Below, piece after piece: positions 56,553 to 64,000 of a stretch of 64,000 nucleotides of DNA. Each line of letters begins with the position of its first letter. Position 1 is the first letter of the stretch. The stretch spans positions 7,895,501 to 7,959,500 of the forward strand of contig JAQISU010000057.1 of assembly GCA_029339505.1 (NCBI GenBank), read 5' to 3'. This DNA comes from Unio delphinus (taxonomy: Eukaryota; Mollusca; Bivalvia; Unionida; Unionidae). Under the pieces are notes generated by a model, which had not been told where the DNA came from, did no database searches, and saw nothing but the letters and a program-made list of their open reading frames with translations. A program made the translations under genes and the position numbers.

Positions 56553-57110
56553 ATGGATACCTGGGAACTTTATTATCTTTTGAACCGTAGTTCGTACACT
56601 GCTTCTTGGAATCCTGTCGTGTGTGCTAAAGATGAACTACCTCATCGCAAACCTCAAGAGAATCAAGCTTATGTCATCAACACAGATGACAGTCATCTTC
56701 CAGGAACTCACTGGGTAGCAGTCTACTTTCCTCAAGAGGGATGTGCGGAGTATTTTGATTCGTATGGATTGCCTCCTTTCGAAGATGATATCATTGACTT
56801 TATGAGAAGAAATGCTCAGACGACACGATTCAATAATGTGAAATTACAAAGCACAGATTCTATGGTGTGTGGACAATATTGTATCTATTATCTGCATCAT
56901 CGCAGTCTTGGATATTCTTTAGAACATTTAGTGACTTATTTTGATCGTCATTCGTCTCGAAACGATGACAAAGTAGATCGATGGTTTTGTGACCATTATG
57001 GCTATCTGTTGTCTTTAGCTAGGAAACGTAGTGTACATCAATCGCCCAATGACTTCCAACAGTGGAAATCTCAATTTAATTCACAACGTTGTCAACCATG
57101 TCAAAGATAA
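56553..57110 (+). CDS. Polinton adenain-type cysteine protease
   Basis: 185 residues. The catalytic histidine is in PGTHWVAVYF (H53), the acidic partner in EYFDSYG (D69), the oxyanion glutamine at Q99 (KLQSTDS) and the nucleophile in DSMVCGQYC (C106). Spacing matches the adenovirus-type C5 peptidase fold: H, D/E, Q seven residues before C. In Polinton-like virions it matures capsid and core proteins. A run of 22-bp repeats and a poly(A) signal follow about 100 bp downstream. The frame is intact. Confidence 0.93.
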   Translation: MDTWELYYLLNRSSYTASWNPVVCAKDELPHRKPQENQAYVINTDDSHLPGTHWVAVYFPQEGCAEYFDSYGLPPFEDDIIDFMRRNAQTTRFNNVKLQSTDSMVCGQYCIYYLHHRSLGYSLEHLVTYFDRHSSRNDDKVDRWFCDHYGYLLSLARKRSVHQSPNDFQQWKSQFNSQRCQPCQR

Positions 57111-57129
57111 TGTATTAGTGTTATGGAAG

Positions 57130-57205
57130 AAAAACATGTTTGTTCTTTGAAAAAATGTTTGTTCTTTGAAATAATGTTTGTTCTTTGAAATAATGTTTGT
57201 TATTT
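57130..57205. repeat. 22-bp repeat before the structural-block poly(A) signal
   Basis: Four units of ATGTTTGTTCTTTGAAATA type. These U-rich repeats directly precede AATAAA and may help 3' processing. Confidence 0.8.
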
Positions 57206-57206
57206 G

Positions 57207-57212
57207 AATAAA
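57207..57212 (+). terminator. poly(A) signal ending the structural block
   Basis: AATAAA about 97 nt after the protease stop. I saw no stem-loop of the histone type between the ATPase and this point, so the capsid/protease transcripts probably end here. Confidence 0.65.
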
Positions 57213-57340
57213 AATGTTGTGTTTTGAAAACCAATGCGTCTGTCGTTTGTTTTACATTTGTATTCATATAAACGCTCTTTGACTTTTCTTTCTATCCCTC
57301 ACATCAAACTATCTAAACGTTTCAAAACCCTAAACCGCAG

Positions 57341-57380
57341 AGGGGTGTTTTCCATCACGTCCGCGCTTGAACCATATAAA
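57341..57380 (+). promoter_or_regulatory. shared accessory-gene promoter, gene Q
   Basis: A 30-bp element at 57341-57370 (contains CATCACGTCCGCGCTTGA) followed at once by CCATATAAAG (TATA at about 57374). ATG is 61 bp after TATA. The 30 bp are identical to 58111-58140. Confidence 0.85.
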
Positions 57381-57434
57381 GCAGGGGTAGTCTCCAGTCT
57401 GACCATCCATTGTTTGACTCATCCTCCTACGAAG

Positions 57435-57800
57435 ATGTATTCAAAACTAGCTAAGCTGAACGAAGCTTACGTCACTCTACATCGTATCAGACACAATCTG
57501 ATGTCAAAGCCTGAAGAGATAGAGAATGTGAGAATGTTACAAGTAACAGAAGACCTCATAGAAGGACTCTTCAGAGAAGAAATTCAGAAAGAGAAAGAAG
57601 AATGGACTGAGAAGTATCGCCTTCTGAAGCAGCAGAGAGAGCAGAGAGAACAACAGCAGCAGCAGCAACAACAACAACATCAGCAGGAACCAGACAGAAG
57701 TTTTGTTGACTGTCGTGTGGACACGAAAGAGCTCTCTTTCTCTTTCCGAAGAAGTAGACCCTATCCTGTTGCAAGACGAGGACGCAATCTTAGACGATAA
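57435..57800 (+). CDS. Polinton accessory gene Q, coiled-coil poly-Q protein
   Basis: 121 residues from ATG at 57435. The frame is open much further upstream, but that would run through the promoter, so the ATG after TATA is chosen. A helical N-terminus (YSKLAKLNEAYVTLHRIRHN) leads to a charged coiled coil and a run of about nine glutamines encoded by mixed CAG/CAA. A basic tail ends RRSRPYPVARRGRNLRR. The layout (short helix, acidic coil, Q-rich, basic end) is shared with gene R. No enzymatic motif. Promoter and histone-type 3' stem-loop are shared with R and S. Confidence 0.75.
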   Translation: MYSKLAKLNEAYVTLHRIRHNLMSKPEEIENVRMLQVTEDLIEGLFREEIQKEKEEWTEKYRLLKQQREQREQQQQQQQQQHQQEPDRSFVDCRVDTKELSFSFRRSRPYPVARRGRNLRR

Positions 57801-57835
57801 AAGATTGTCATCCTTCCTCGTACAAACAAAAAAAC

Positions 57836-57851
57836 AGCCCTTTTCAGGGCT
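57836..57851 (+). terminator. histone-type 3' stem-loop for gene Q
   Basis: AGCCCT-TTTC-AGGGCT with ACCCA immediately 3', then TCTCGAAAAGAA about 10 nt further. Only the closing pair deviates from the histone consensus (A-U for G-C). It lies 35 nt after the stop. Confidence 0.85.
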
Positions 57852-58110
57852 ACCCAATATTCTCGAAAAGAATTAATCATTCAATTTGCTCATGGTATGC
57901 AAGGAAGTTAGAAAAAAAATAGAAGTGAGTCTATAATCACTGTCTCTTTTTACTTTTGTTGGAAGTGCGTCTATAAGCACAAGGTATTTTTCAAAAAAAC
58001 TTGTTCAATGTATAAAGGATATGAATCAAGTAAAAAAGTGAGTGAGTGTTTTCTTTTAAGTCCGCGTGTTTTTGGTAATGATAGGAATAATGTAAGTTTT
58101 TGGAACGTAA

Positions 58111-58152
58111 AGGGGTGTTTTCCATCACGTCCGCGCTTGAACTATATATAAA
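58111..58152 (+). promoter_or_regulatory. shared accessory-gene promoter, gene R
   Basis: 30-bp element at 58111-58140 identical to that of gene Q, followed by TATATATAAAG (about 58143-58153). ATG is about 50-58 bp downstream. Confidence 0.85.
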
Positions 58153-58201
58153 GAAGCACTCGTCAGTCTGGCTACCCATCGTTGACGCATCAACACAAAA
58201 G

Positions 58202-58690
58202 ATGAGTAGAGTTCAAAAGCTAAGAGAGCTTCAGATGCACTTGGAGAATGCGAGGCGTCTCCTGGACGAACTGGCAATGGAGGCCTTAGAAGAACAGACT
58301 AGGATTGAAAAAGAAGAGGAGGAAAGAAAAAGGAAAGAAGAGGAGGAGAAGAGAAGACCTATCTTGCCTCACCGTATGATGAGACAAACAAGTCAAGTTA
58401 CTCCTATGGTGAGGACGCCTTCACCACCAGAACCAGTTCGTCCACTACAGACACAAGCCCCACCGCAACAAACACAACCTCAACCGCAACAACCACAGCC
58501 TCAGCCGCAACAACGACAGTTGCGGAATAGGCGAAGATATGAAGAGGCTTTCACTATCCCTCAAACAGAAGACTGGGATAGTGAAGCCACTCATTCTCCC
58601 TCTTCGCTCCCAGTCACAAGGGTGAATTGGGAGAATGATTGGAGTAGGAGATGTGTGTGTGGGGCTAGACCTGGGAGATGTCAGCATTAG
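58202..58690 (+). CDS. Polinton accessory gene R, coiled-coil PQ-rich protein
   Basis: 162 residues from ATG at 58202. SRVQKLRELQMHLENARRLL starts a helix that becomes a K/E coiled coil (about 38-57). Arg-rich and then proline/glutamine repeats (PQPQQPQPQPQQR type) follow, and the C-terminus has RCVCGARPGRCQH, three cysteines and a histidine that might bind metal. It is paralogous in layout, promoter and 3' end to gene Q. No known family recognised. Confidence 0.75.
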   Translation: MSRVQKLRELQMHLENARRLLDELAMEALEEQTRIEKEEEERKRKEEEEKRRPILPHRMMRQTSQVTPMVRTPSPPEPVRPLQTQAPPQQTQPQPQQPQPQPQQRQLRNRRRYEEAFTIPQTEDWDSEATHSPSSLPVTRVNWENDWSRRCVCGARPGRCQH

Positions 58691-58717
58691 CCAGGTGCAT
58701 TTTGAAGTTAAAAAAAC

Positions 58718-58733
58718 AGCCCTTCTCAGGGCT
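58718..58733 (+). terminator. histone-type 3' stem-loop for gene R
   Basis: AGCCCT-TCTC-AGGGCT followed by ACCCA and, about 10 nt later, CTAGAAAAGAAA. The loop has one change (UCUC for UUUC). It lies 27 nt after the stop. The following 20 nt also match the region after the gene B stem-loop (GAAATACTATGTCAATTGCC). Confidence 0.82.
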
Positions 58734-58835
58734 ACCCAAATAACTAGAAAAGAAATACTATGTCAATTGCCAATGAGTATGAGAGAGGAGTAGTGTGATT
58801 ATAAACACTGACTCTGTTTAGATGGTATATGTTGT

Positions 58836-59226
58836 GATTTTGGATAGTAAATAATTGCATGTGTTTTGTCTGCTTCCCTGTGTGTGTGTGTGTGTGTGTG
58901 TGTGGTTAGTATAGGGTGTGATTTTGGATAGTATATAATAGGGTTTGTTTTGGCTGCTTCCCCGTGTGTGTGGTTAGTATAGGGTGTGATTTTGGATAGT
59001 ATATAGTAGGGTTTGTTTTGGCTGCTTCCCCGTGTGTGTGGTTAGTATAGGGTGTGATTTTGGATAGTATATGATAGGGTGTGTTTTGGCTGCTTCCCCG
59101 TGTGTGTGGTTAGTATAGGGTGTGATTTTAGATAGTATATAGTAGGGTTTGTTTTGGCTGCTTCCCCGTGTGTGTGGTTAGTATAGGGTGTGATTTTGGA
59201 TAGTATATGATAAGGTTTGTGGATAG
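58836..59226. repeat. 68-bp tandem repeat between genes R and S
   Basis: Five to six units with GGTTAGTATAGGGTGTGATT and TTGTTTTGGCTGCTTCCCC. GGTTAGT starts fall at 58904, 58972, 59040, 59108 and 59176, i.e. exactly 68 bp apart. The first unit is followed by a longer (GT)n tract at 58880-58903. Confidence 0.93.
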
Positions 59227-59250
59227 TATCTAATATGACAAGTGAATGTA

Positions 59251-59291
59251 GGGGGTGTTTACTTTCACGTCCGTGCTTAAGATATATATAT
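59251..59291 (+). promoter_or_regulatory. shared accessory-gene promoter, gene S
   Basis: A diverged copy (about 25 of 30 positions) of the Q/R element: GGGGGTGTTT then TTTCACGTCCGTGCTTAA at 59251-59280, directly followed by a TATATATATA box. ATG is about 50-58 bp downstream. Confidence 0.8.
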
Positions 59292-59339
59292 ACTCAAAGT
59301 GACTGACATTAGAACCATTCCACGGAATAACCATAGAAG

Positions 59340-59927
59340 ATGGCAAAAGCATCAAGTTTATTCAACAATTTAAGACACAGCTATTTCTGGATATTAGACG
59401 GGGAATATGAAGTGGAAAAACTACATCATAAATGGAAGATTGCGAAGAGTTTGGACTTTGCAAAAAGACTGAAAATAGCCAGGGAGCTCTTAGGAGGAAT
59501 GCTAGAAGAAGAAGCCAAAAAGTTACGAGGCTGCATTAATCCACCCTATGTTAGAGTGTGGACATTGAAGCAAGTAATAGATATTGTCGGAAACGTCAAG
59601 TGTTTTTTGGATAATATCTTGACAGAGTACCCCCATGTCCAAAAGGGTTTGGACCCGCTCAAGAAAGCTGAAGAACTGATGAGAAAGGAACTATTAGAAG
59701 AAGTGAAGAAGATAAAAGATAACTGGAGTAAGGAGAGAAAGGAAAGAAAGGACAATGAAAACCAAAAAAAGAAAGAGGACTTTGAAAGATTAAATAACAA
59801 TTGGATAAAGATACAAGAGAAGTTTAGAGCTATGGGGCATCCTGACTGGATTCCCGAAGAAGAAAAGAAGAAGAAAACGGGAATTATTGGTAAAATCAAA
59901 AGGTGGTGGAACAAAGGCAGAAAATAA
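59340..59927 (+). CDS. Polinton accessory gene S, Lys-rich coiled-coil protein
   Basis: 195 residues from ATG at 59340. The first 70 residues (LFNNLRHSYFWILDGEYEVE, FAKRLKIARELLGGMLEEEA) look globular-helical and faintly resemble the N-termini of Q and R. A long K/E coiled coil (about 105-155) and a C-terminal basic/aromatic patch (GKIKRWWNKGRK) follow. No recognised family. It is the outermost rightward gene. Its stem-loop is inside the TIR, 17 nt after the stop. Confidence 0.75.
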   Translation: MAKASSLFNNLRHSYFWILDGEYEVEKLHHKWKIAKSLDFAKRLKIARELLGGMLEEEAKKLRGCINPPYVRVWTLKQVIDIVGNVKCFLDNILTEYPHVQKGLDPLKKAEELMRKELLEEVKKIKDNWSKERKERKDNENQKKKEDFERLNNNWIKIQEKFRAMGHPDWIPEEEKKKKTGIIGKIKRWWNKGRK

Positions 59928-59944
59928 AAGAAGAAGTATCCAAA

Positions 59945-59960
59945 GGCCCTTTTCAGGGCC
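59945..59960 (+). terminator. histone-type 3' stem-loop for gene S (in right TIR)
   Basis: GGCCCT-TTTC-AGGGCC, preceded by CCAAA and followed by ACTCATAAGTCTCGAAAAGA. It fits the histone consensus fully, including the CCAAA 5' flank. It forms the innermost 16 bp of the right TIR. Confidence 0.87.
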
Positions 59961-60300
59961 ACTCATAAGTCTCGAAAAGATAGTAGCTTTCATTGCCACC
60001 CTTTTTTTCCCTTGTTTTATTTCCCATGTTATATTTCCCTTGAGGCTAGATAGGCCCACTATGTTCCATTTCCCTTGAGGCTATATAGACCCACTATGTT
60101 CAATTTCCCTTGACGCTATACAGACCCCCCATGTTCCATTTCCCTTGAGGCTATAGTGCCCCAAGCTGTTTTGAGGCTATAGTGCCCCAAGCTGTTTTTG
60201 ACTGGATTTTCCCTTGAGGCTATAAATCTTGAGGCTATAGTGCCCCAAGCACTTTTTGACTGGATTTTCCATTGAGGCTATAGTGCCCCCTATTACTACT
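59945..60300 (-). repeat. Polinton terminal inverted repeat, right
   Basis: 356 bp, the exact inverse of 39854-40209, ending CCCTATTACTACT next to the GACCTT duplication. Confidence 0.97.
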
Positions 60301-60306
60301 GACCTT
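60301..60306. repeat. Polinton target-site duplication, right
   Basis: GACCTT, identical to 39848-39853. Confidence 0.93.
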
Positions 60307-63300
60307 TGCATACTGTATTTCACCAAATTAATAAAACCAAACAAAATTAATGAATACATTGTAATTACCTGTGCATTTCTATGAAAACATAATATTATAT
60401 TATAGAACTGTTCCAATACTTGTAAATTCTCTTCCTTTTATAGCACAAGTTAAAAAAAAATTCAATGGTATAAAACAGAAGAATAACATTGACATTTCCA
60501 TTCATTCACCAGCTACAGTAAGAAGACCAATCTATTATCAGCGTTCTCCATGTTGCGAAAATCTGTATAAATGTAAGCATAATTTTCATTGCTGGATTAA
60601 AGAAAATTCCAACAGTACAGTTCTAAGCACACAAATTTTGTTGTCTGTGAAATTCTCTTTAATTTGCTCCATTTATACAAAGTAAATATTAATCACGTAA
60701 TGTTCAGGCTATCAAAAAAAGTTTAGATGACAGTAATGGACCTAGTTGACTTGAATACATATGAGTTGCATATTAGCAGAAAAGGTGATTTTGATTTTAA
60801 TTGAATGTAACTTTTATCCATCATATTATAAATTCTGACATGATGTTGGTACACCCTGAATTTCATCATACATCATATTTAGAATAATGGAAAAAAATAG
60901 TTGCAAGGAAGCAACCTTTCCTGATAGACATACTTTAGTTTGTTAGTAATTAACACGTTTACACTTCCGATGCAACTTTATCCTAATTTCTTTGGTCCCA
61001 AGACCAGCGATATGCATTATTCATGCAAGACTGGAAGATATAAATTAGTGTTTCTTATACATGTATAAACAAAACTGAACAGCGACAGATAGTCATAGAA
61101 TAAATTGAGGAATAGAGCATTGTCAAGCACTGAAAAATGAGAAAATAACTGAACATTATTTTCTTTATGAAAAGTGTGCTGCTACTGGAAGTTACAATGC
61201 AATGGTAATCCATGTAACACCAAGTCCAGAACTTAAGGACTTTGACTAAAAACCAAAGAATTTTTTAAAATTTTGTTTACAAACACTGAATGTAATAATA
61301 TGCAGTGCTGCTAAAACATGATAGTTTTAAAAAAATAATGAAATATGGTATTTTTTTCTTCTTCTTTTAGTGTCTTGGAAAATATATTGAATCAGATCTG
61401 AAATGTAATTGCCAGTAAGTGATTGAAATAAAATGAATATTCCTTCCAGCTGGATGCAAACTTAAAGACTGGCAAAATAAAGACATTAAGAACTGTTATA
61501 GTTAACACACCACAGACAATAACAATTACCAACTGCATTAATTTGTCTTTATTATAATCCTAAAAATATTTCACTGAATGAGTATAACAAAACTGATAGG
61601 CTAGCATAAATTAATGACAATAATACACATATAATGTTCTGAATTATTACATGGAAGAAATAAGTATGGAACCTCTAGTTTTAGGACTTGTCTGCAACTT
61701 TTTCCTTTCAAAATCCTATGGAAAACACTTGTTTTTTGTCATATTCTTGAGTGCATTCATATTTCAATTTCAGGATTATTTAAACCTTTTATATGTAACC
61801 AATGATGTACCTCATTCCTTAACAAATAGTTTTTAAAATAATACATGATTAATGCATTTTACCTAGACAACTGTGTAGATTTTTCACCAATTCTTGGAAG
61901 TATGTTTCAGACCATGGCTAAATGCAGAAGAACACAGTTTAGTTTTATTGCTCCAGGTTAGAAAAGAAGCATCCTCAAGAGTCAAACATTGCTATGATTT
62001 TGGAACCTAATTATGGTAAATGACTGCAACATATTTGTTAGTAATCTGCAAGAAAAGCAGTGACAAAATGTGAAATGATCCATTACTGCAGCATGCACTA
62101 TATGCCCAGGGCCAAAATTTGGAAAACCTGAGGGTCCTATACCTAAATATGGAGGTCCTGGAAGCACAAATTCTCACCACAGAGATCTCTGGAAAAAAAA
62201 CAACAAAAGGAACAACCAAGCAACCAAAAATGATTAAAAGTAAAATAAAAAACTGAGATGGCAGGGGGTCAAGCTTAGGATGCCAATGCTATTTGCATGG
62301 CCACCATGCATCTTAACTGGGAAAGACTATTTGCACAGCAGCCGTGTACCTCATCTTGAAAAATTATCTGTAATGGACACTAGGTGTATAATTTACATAA
62401 TTTTATGTTAAGTCATTTGTATTGCTGCTACATGCCTAATCTGTTAAATATATTCATTTTGCAAATGATTACCTGTAATCCCATATTTGCAAGTCAATGC
62501 TGTGAAAATCTGTACAATGCATACTTCTTCAGCTCCCCAAAAAATTAAAATATTTCAAATAAACCATAAGTGGAAAACTCCAGTACTGTCGTCCAGTTAT
62601 TACATTTTTCCATTTTTCATTCAAGATTATTTTGTTATTGCTCAAAGAAGCAAGTGTATCAAGAGTTTAAAAGCAGATTTCTTTAATGTCACCTGTTTAC
62701 TATATATGTTCAATAGTGTTAACATTAACAAGAAAATCTTTTTTATAAGTGAAAATAACTAAGCTTGCACTAGGAGAATTAAAAAACAGCACTGAGCATG
62801 ATTCAGTTAAGATCATTTATAAGATCATTTATATTTCCACTCATCTACAGTGACTGATTCACCTGACAGTTATTGTAAACAACAAAATAGAAATAGACGT
62901 ATTTACATGTTCTCAGTGTATATATTGGTTTACACACGTTTTAAAACTTTTTTTGTTTGAATCATAATTCAAAGCAAAATAAAATATGATTTATGCAATT
63001 TTTATATAAGTGATCTACTTTTTTCCTTTTTATAAATGATTTCATGTAATGGCATCACTCTTGATTCAACAGATACTATAAACAGAGAATTGTAGTAATA
63101 GATACACAGAATGAAAGTGAAAATAATCAAAAGTATTCACCAACATTATATTATAAATTAACTTTTGAAGAATATGAATTAAAGCAATGTACACTATCTG
63201 TTTTGAAGATTATCTCAGTTCTAGAATGATCAATCTTTATCATACCAACCTCCAATTACGATACCTGTCCAAACAAGTACGACCGATTGGGAAGTAACTA

Positions 63301-63500
63301 GGAGAAACATAAATAATTTGTATCAATAGCACTCAAATCATATTTTATTTTGCTCTATATTACAATTCAAACAAAAATAAATCATAATTCCTGTGTTACA
63401 CCGATAACACGTAACTACATGTGTTTTTTTTTTTTTTTTTTTTTGGTGTTTATAGCAACCCTTCTCATCTTCAAACATTTCTTTGCTTTGGTATGACCGT
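60307..63500. other. host non-coding DNA, no recognised feature
   Basis: AT-rich sequence continuing the host region on the far side of the Polinton. Short open frames look random. Confidence 0.55.
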
Positions 63501-63529
63501 CTGTTGAAACAAAATCTGGGACTGTTAAA

Positions 63530-63900
63530 GCAAAACTGAATTATCAAATGCACAAACCGTCCGCCATGCAGACAGGCTGGTGGGGACTGTTTTGGGCACA
63601 TGGCGACCGTACGAATAGTCTTTCCAAACACTGATACTTGGCACGTGCGAATAGGGCCATTCAAAAAATTAGGAACGCACTGTATCATGCTCACAGCTTC
63701 GACGGAATATTATAAGCACTTGACAGAAATACTGAAATTTACTTTTTCTGCCAATTTTCGTCTCAAAAAGCCTGACATGGTATCGGATAGGATAACACTA
63801 AAATGCAATTTATTGTCGTGGTCTGTATAATCCAATCTCGTTGTTTATGGAGGCAGCCATGTTGTTCTTGTTGTTACTGATCAAATCCCTCTGCTATTTT
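63530..63900. other. CpG-containing region, possible exon or promoter
   Basis: More CpG and fewer A/T runs than the surroundings. A 76-codon plus-strand frame (63600-63830, MATVRIVFPNTDTWHVRIGP) and an overlapping minus-strand frame (63338-63694) are open, and a minus-strand ATGGCTGCCTCC is at about 63864. No family match and no clear splice donor. It could be the 5' end of RARS2 or of a neighbour, but this is a guess. Confidence 0.2.
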
Positions 63901-63941
63901 ATCAGCGCACCTCATATTACATATTCTGGGTTAATAGAAGG

Positions 63942-64000
63942 CCGCATACATACATACATACATACATACATACATACATACATACATACATACATACATA
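63942..64000. repeat. (CATA)n microsatellite
   Basis: At least fourteen perfect CATA units running to the window edge. Confidence 0.98.

Larger units (their letters stand above)
39854..60300. mobile_element. Polinton/Maverick DNA transposon (virus-like), 20,447 bp
   Basis: Bounded by identical 356-bp inverted repeats starting AGTAGTAATAGGGGGCAC and by a 6-bp target duplication. It encodes pPolB, packaging ATPase, integrase, penton-type minor capsid, double-jelly-roll major capsid and adenain-type protease, the core set of Polintons, also called adintovirus-like elements when capsid genes are present. Two divergent gene pairs lie at the left (A leftward/B rightward; CCHC leftward/Pol rightward). 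A long rightward block of structural genes follows, then three rightward accessory genes. Several genes are broken, so this copy could at most be mobilised in trans. Confidence 0.97.

Noticed and set aside
57234..57434. N-terminal extension of gene Q from ATG 57234
   Set aside because: It would translate the shared promoter element and TATA box; the ATG at 57435 has the same TATA spacing as genes R and S.
58100..58201. N-terminal extension of gene R
   Set aside because: Same reason: the extension is the promoter element itself read in frame.
63338..63694. 118-codon minus-strand frame as the RARS2 first exon
   Set aside because: Runs through a poly-A/T tract, shows no presequence-like composition, and has no clear splice donor joining in the required phase.

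Overview
The window is animal nuclear DNA: AT-rich, full of minisatellites, with small exons bounded by GT-AG introns. It is most likely from a mollusc or another lophotrochozoan marine invertebrate. That guess rests on the repeat mix (Polinton, DIRS, hAT, pogo/Tigger, a tRNA-headed SINE with a CAACAA tail); the species itself cannot be read from the sequence.

Host gene. Eight in-phase exons on the minus strand, from 38456 down to 6035, encode the N-terminal half of mitochondrial arginyl-tRNA synthetase (RARS2), including the HIGH-type motif. The first exon(s) lie upstream, in or beyond the right part of the window. The remaining catalytic exons lie off the left edge. Nearly everything else between 1 and 38 kb is intron filled with mobile elements and satellites: two DIRS-like YR retrotransposons (1-3537 and 22106-28739), a hAT element (6732-9111), two pogo/Tigger-type elements (12159-14315 and 14954-15870), a hAT MITE (30782-31220), a LINE fragment (about 31840-32960), six SINE copies and about a dozen minisatellites. 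Two minisatellites are built from duplicated RARS2 3' splice sites.

Polinton. 39854-60300 is a complete Polinton/Maverick of 20,447 bp, with 356-bp terminal inverted repeats that are identical base for base and a 6-bp target duplication (GACCTT). It carries protein-primed DNA polymerase B, packaging ATPase, integrase with chromodomain, minor capsid (penton), major capsid (double jelly roll), adenain-type protease, several small basic or membrane proteins, a two-knuckle CCHC protein and a set of lineage-specific accessory genes at both ends. The copy is damaged. The polymerase has an in-frame TGA in its Exo III motif and has lost the catalytic C-terminal palm. Two genes are frameshifted, one has an in-frame TAG, and the penton gene is split by a 2,378-bp hAT element whose near-identical sister sits in a RARS2 intron.

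Most notable observation. Five Polinton accessory genes, including the outermost gene at each end, finish 18-36 nt after the stop codon in a 16-nt stem-loop of the replication-dependent histone mRNA type (6-bp stem, 4-nt UUUC or UCUC loop, ACYCA-like 3' flank), followed about 10-15 nt later by a purine-rich CGAAAAGA element resembling the histone downstream element. The structural genes lack it; poly(A) signals are visible for the other blocks. The inner edge of each TIR is exactly this stem-loop. The three right-arm accessory genes also share a 30-bp promoter element just upstream of TATA. Together this suggests that the element's accessory genes copy histone-style, S-phase-coupled 3' processing.
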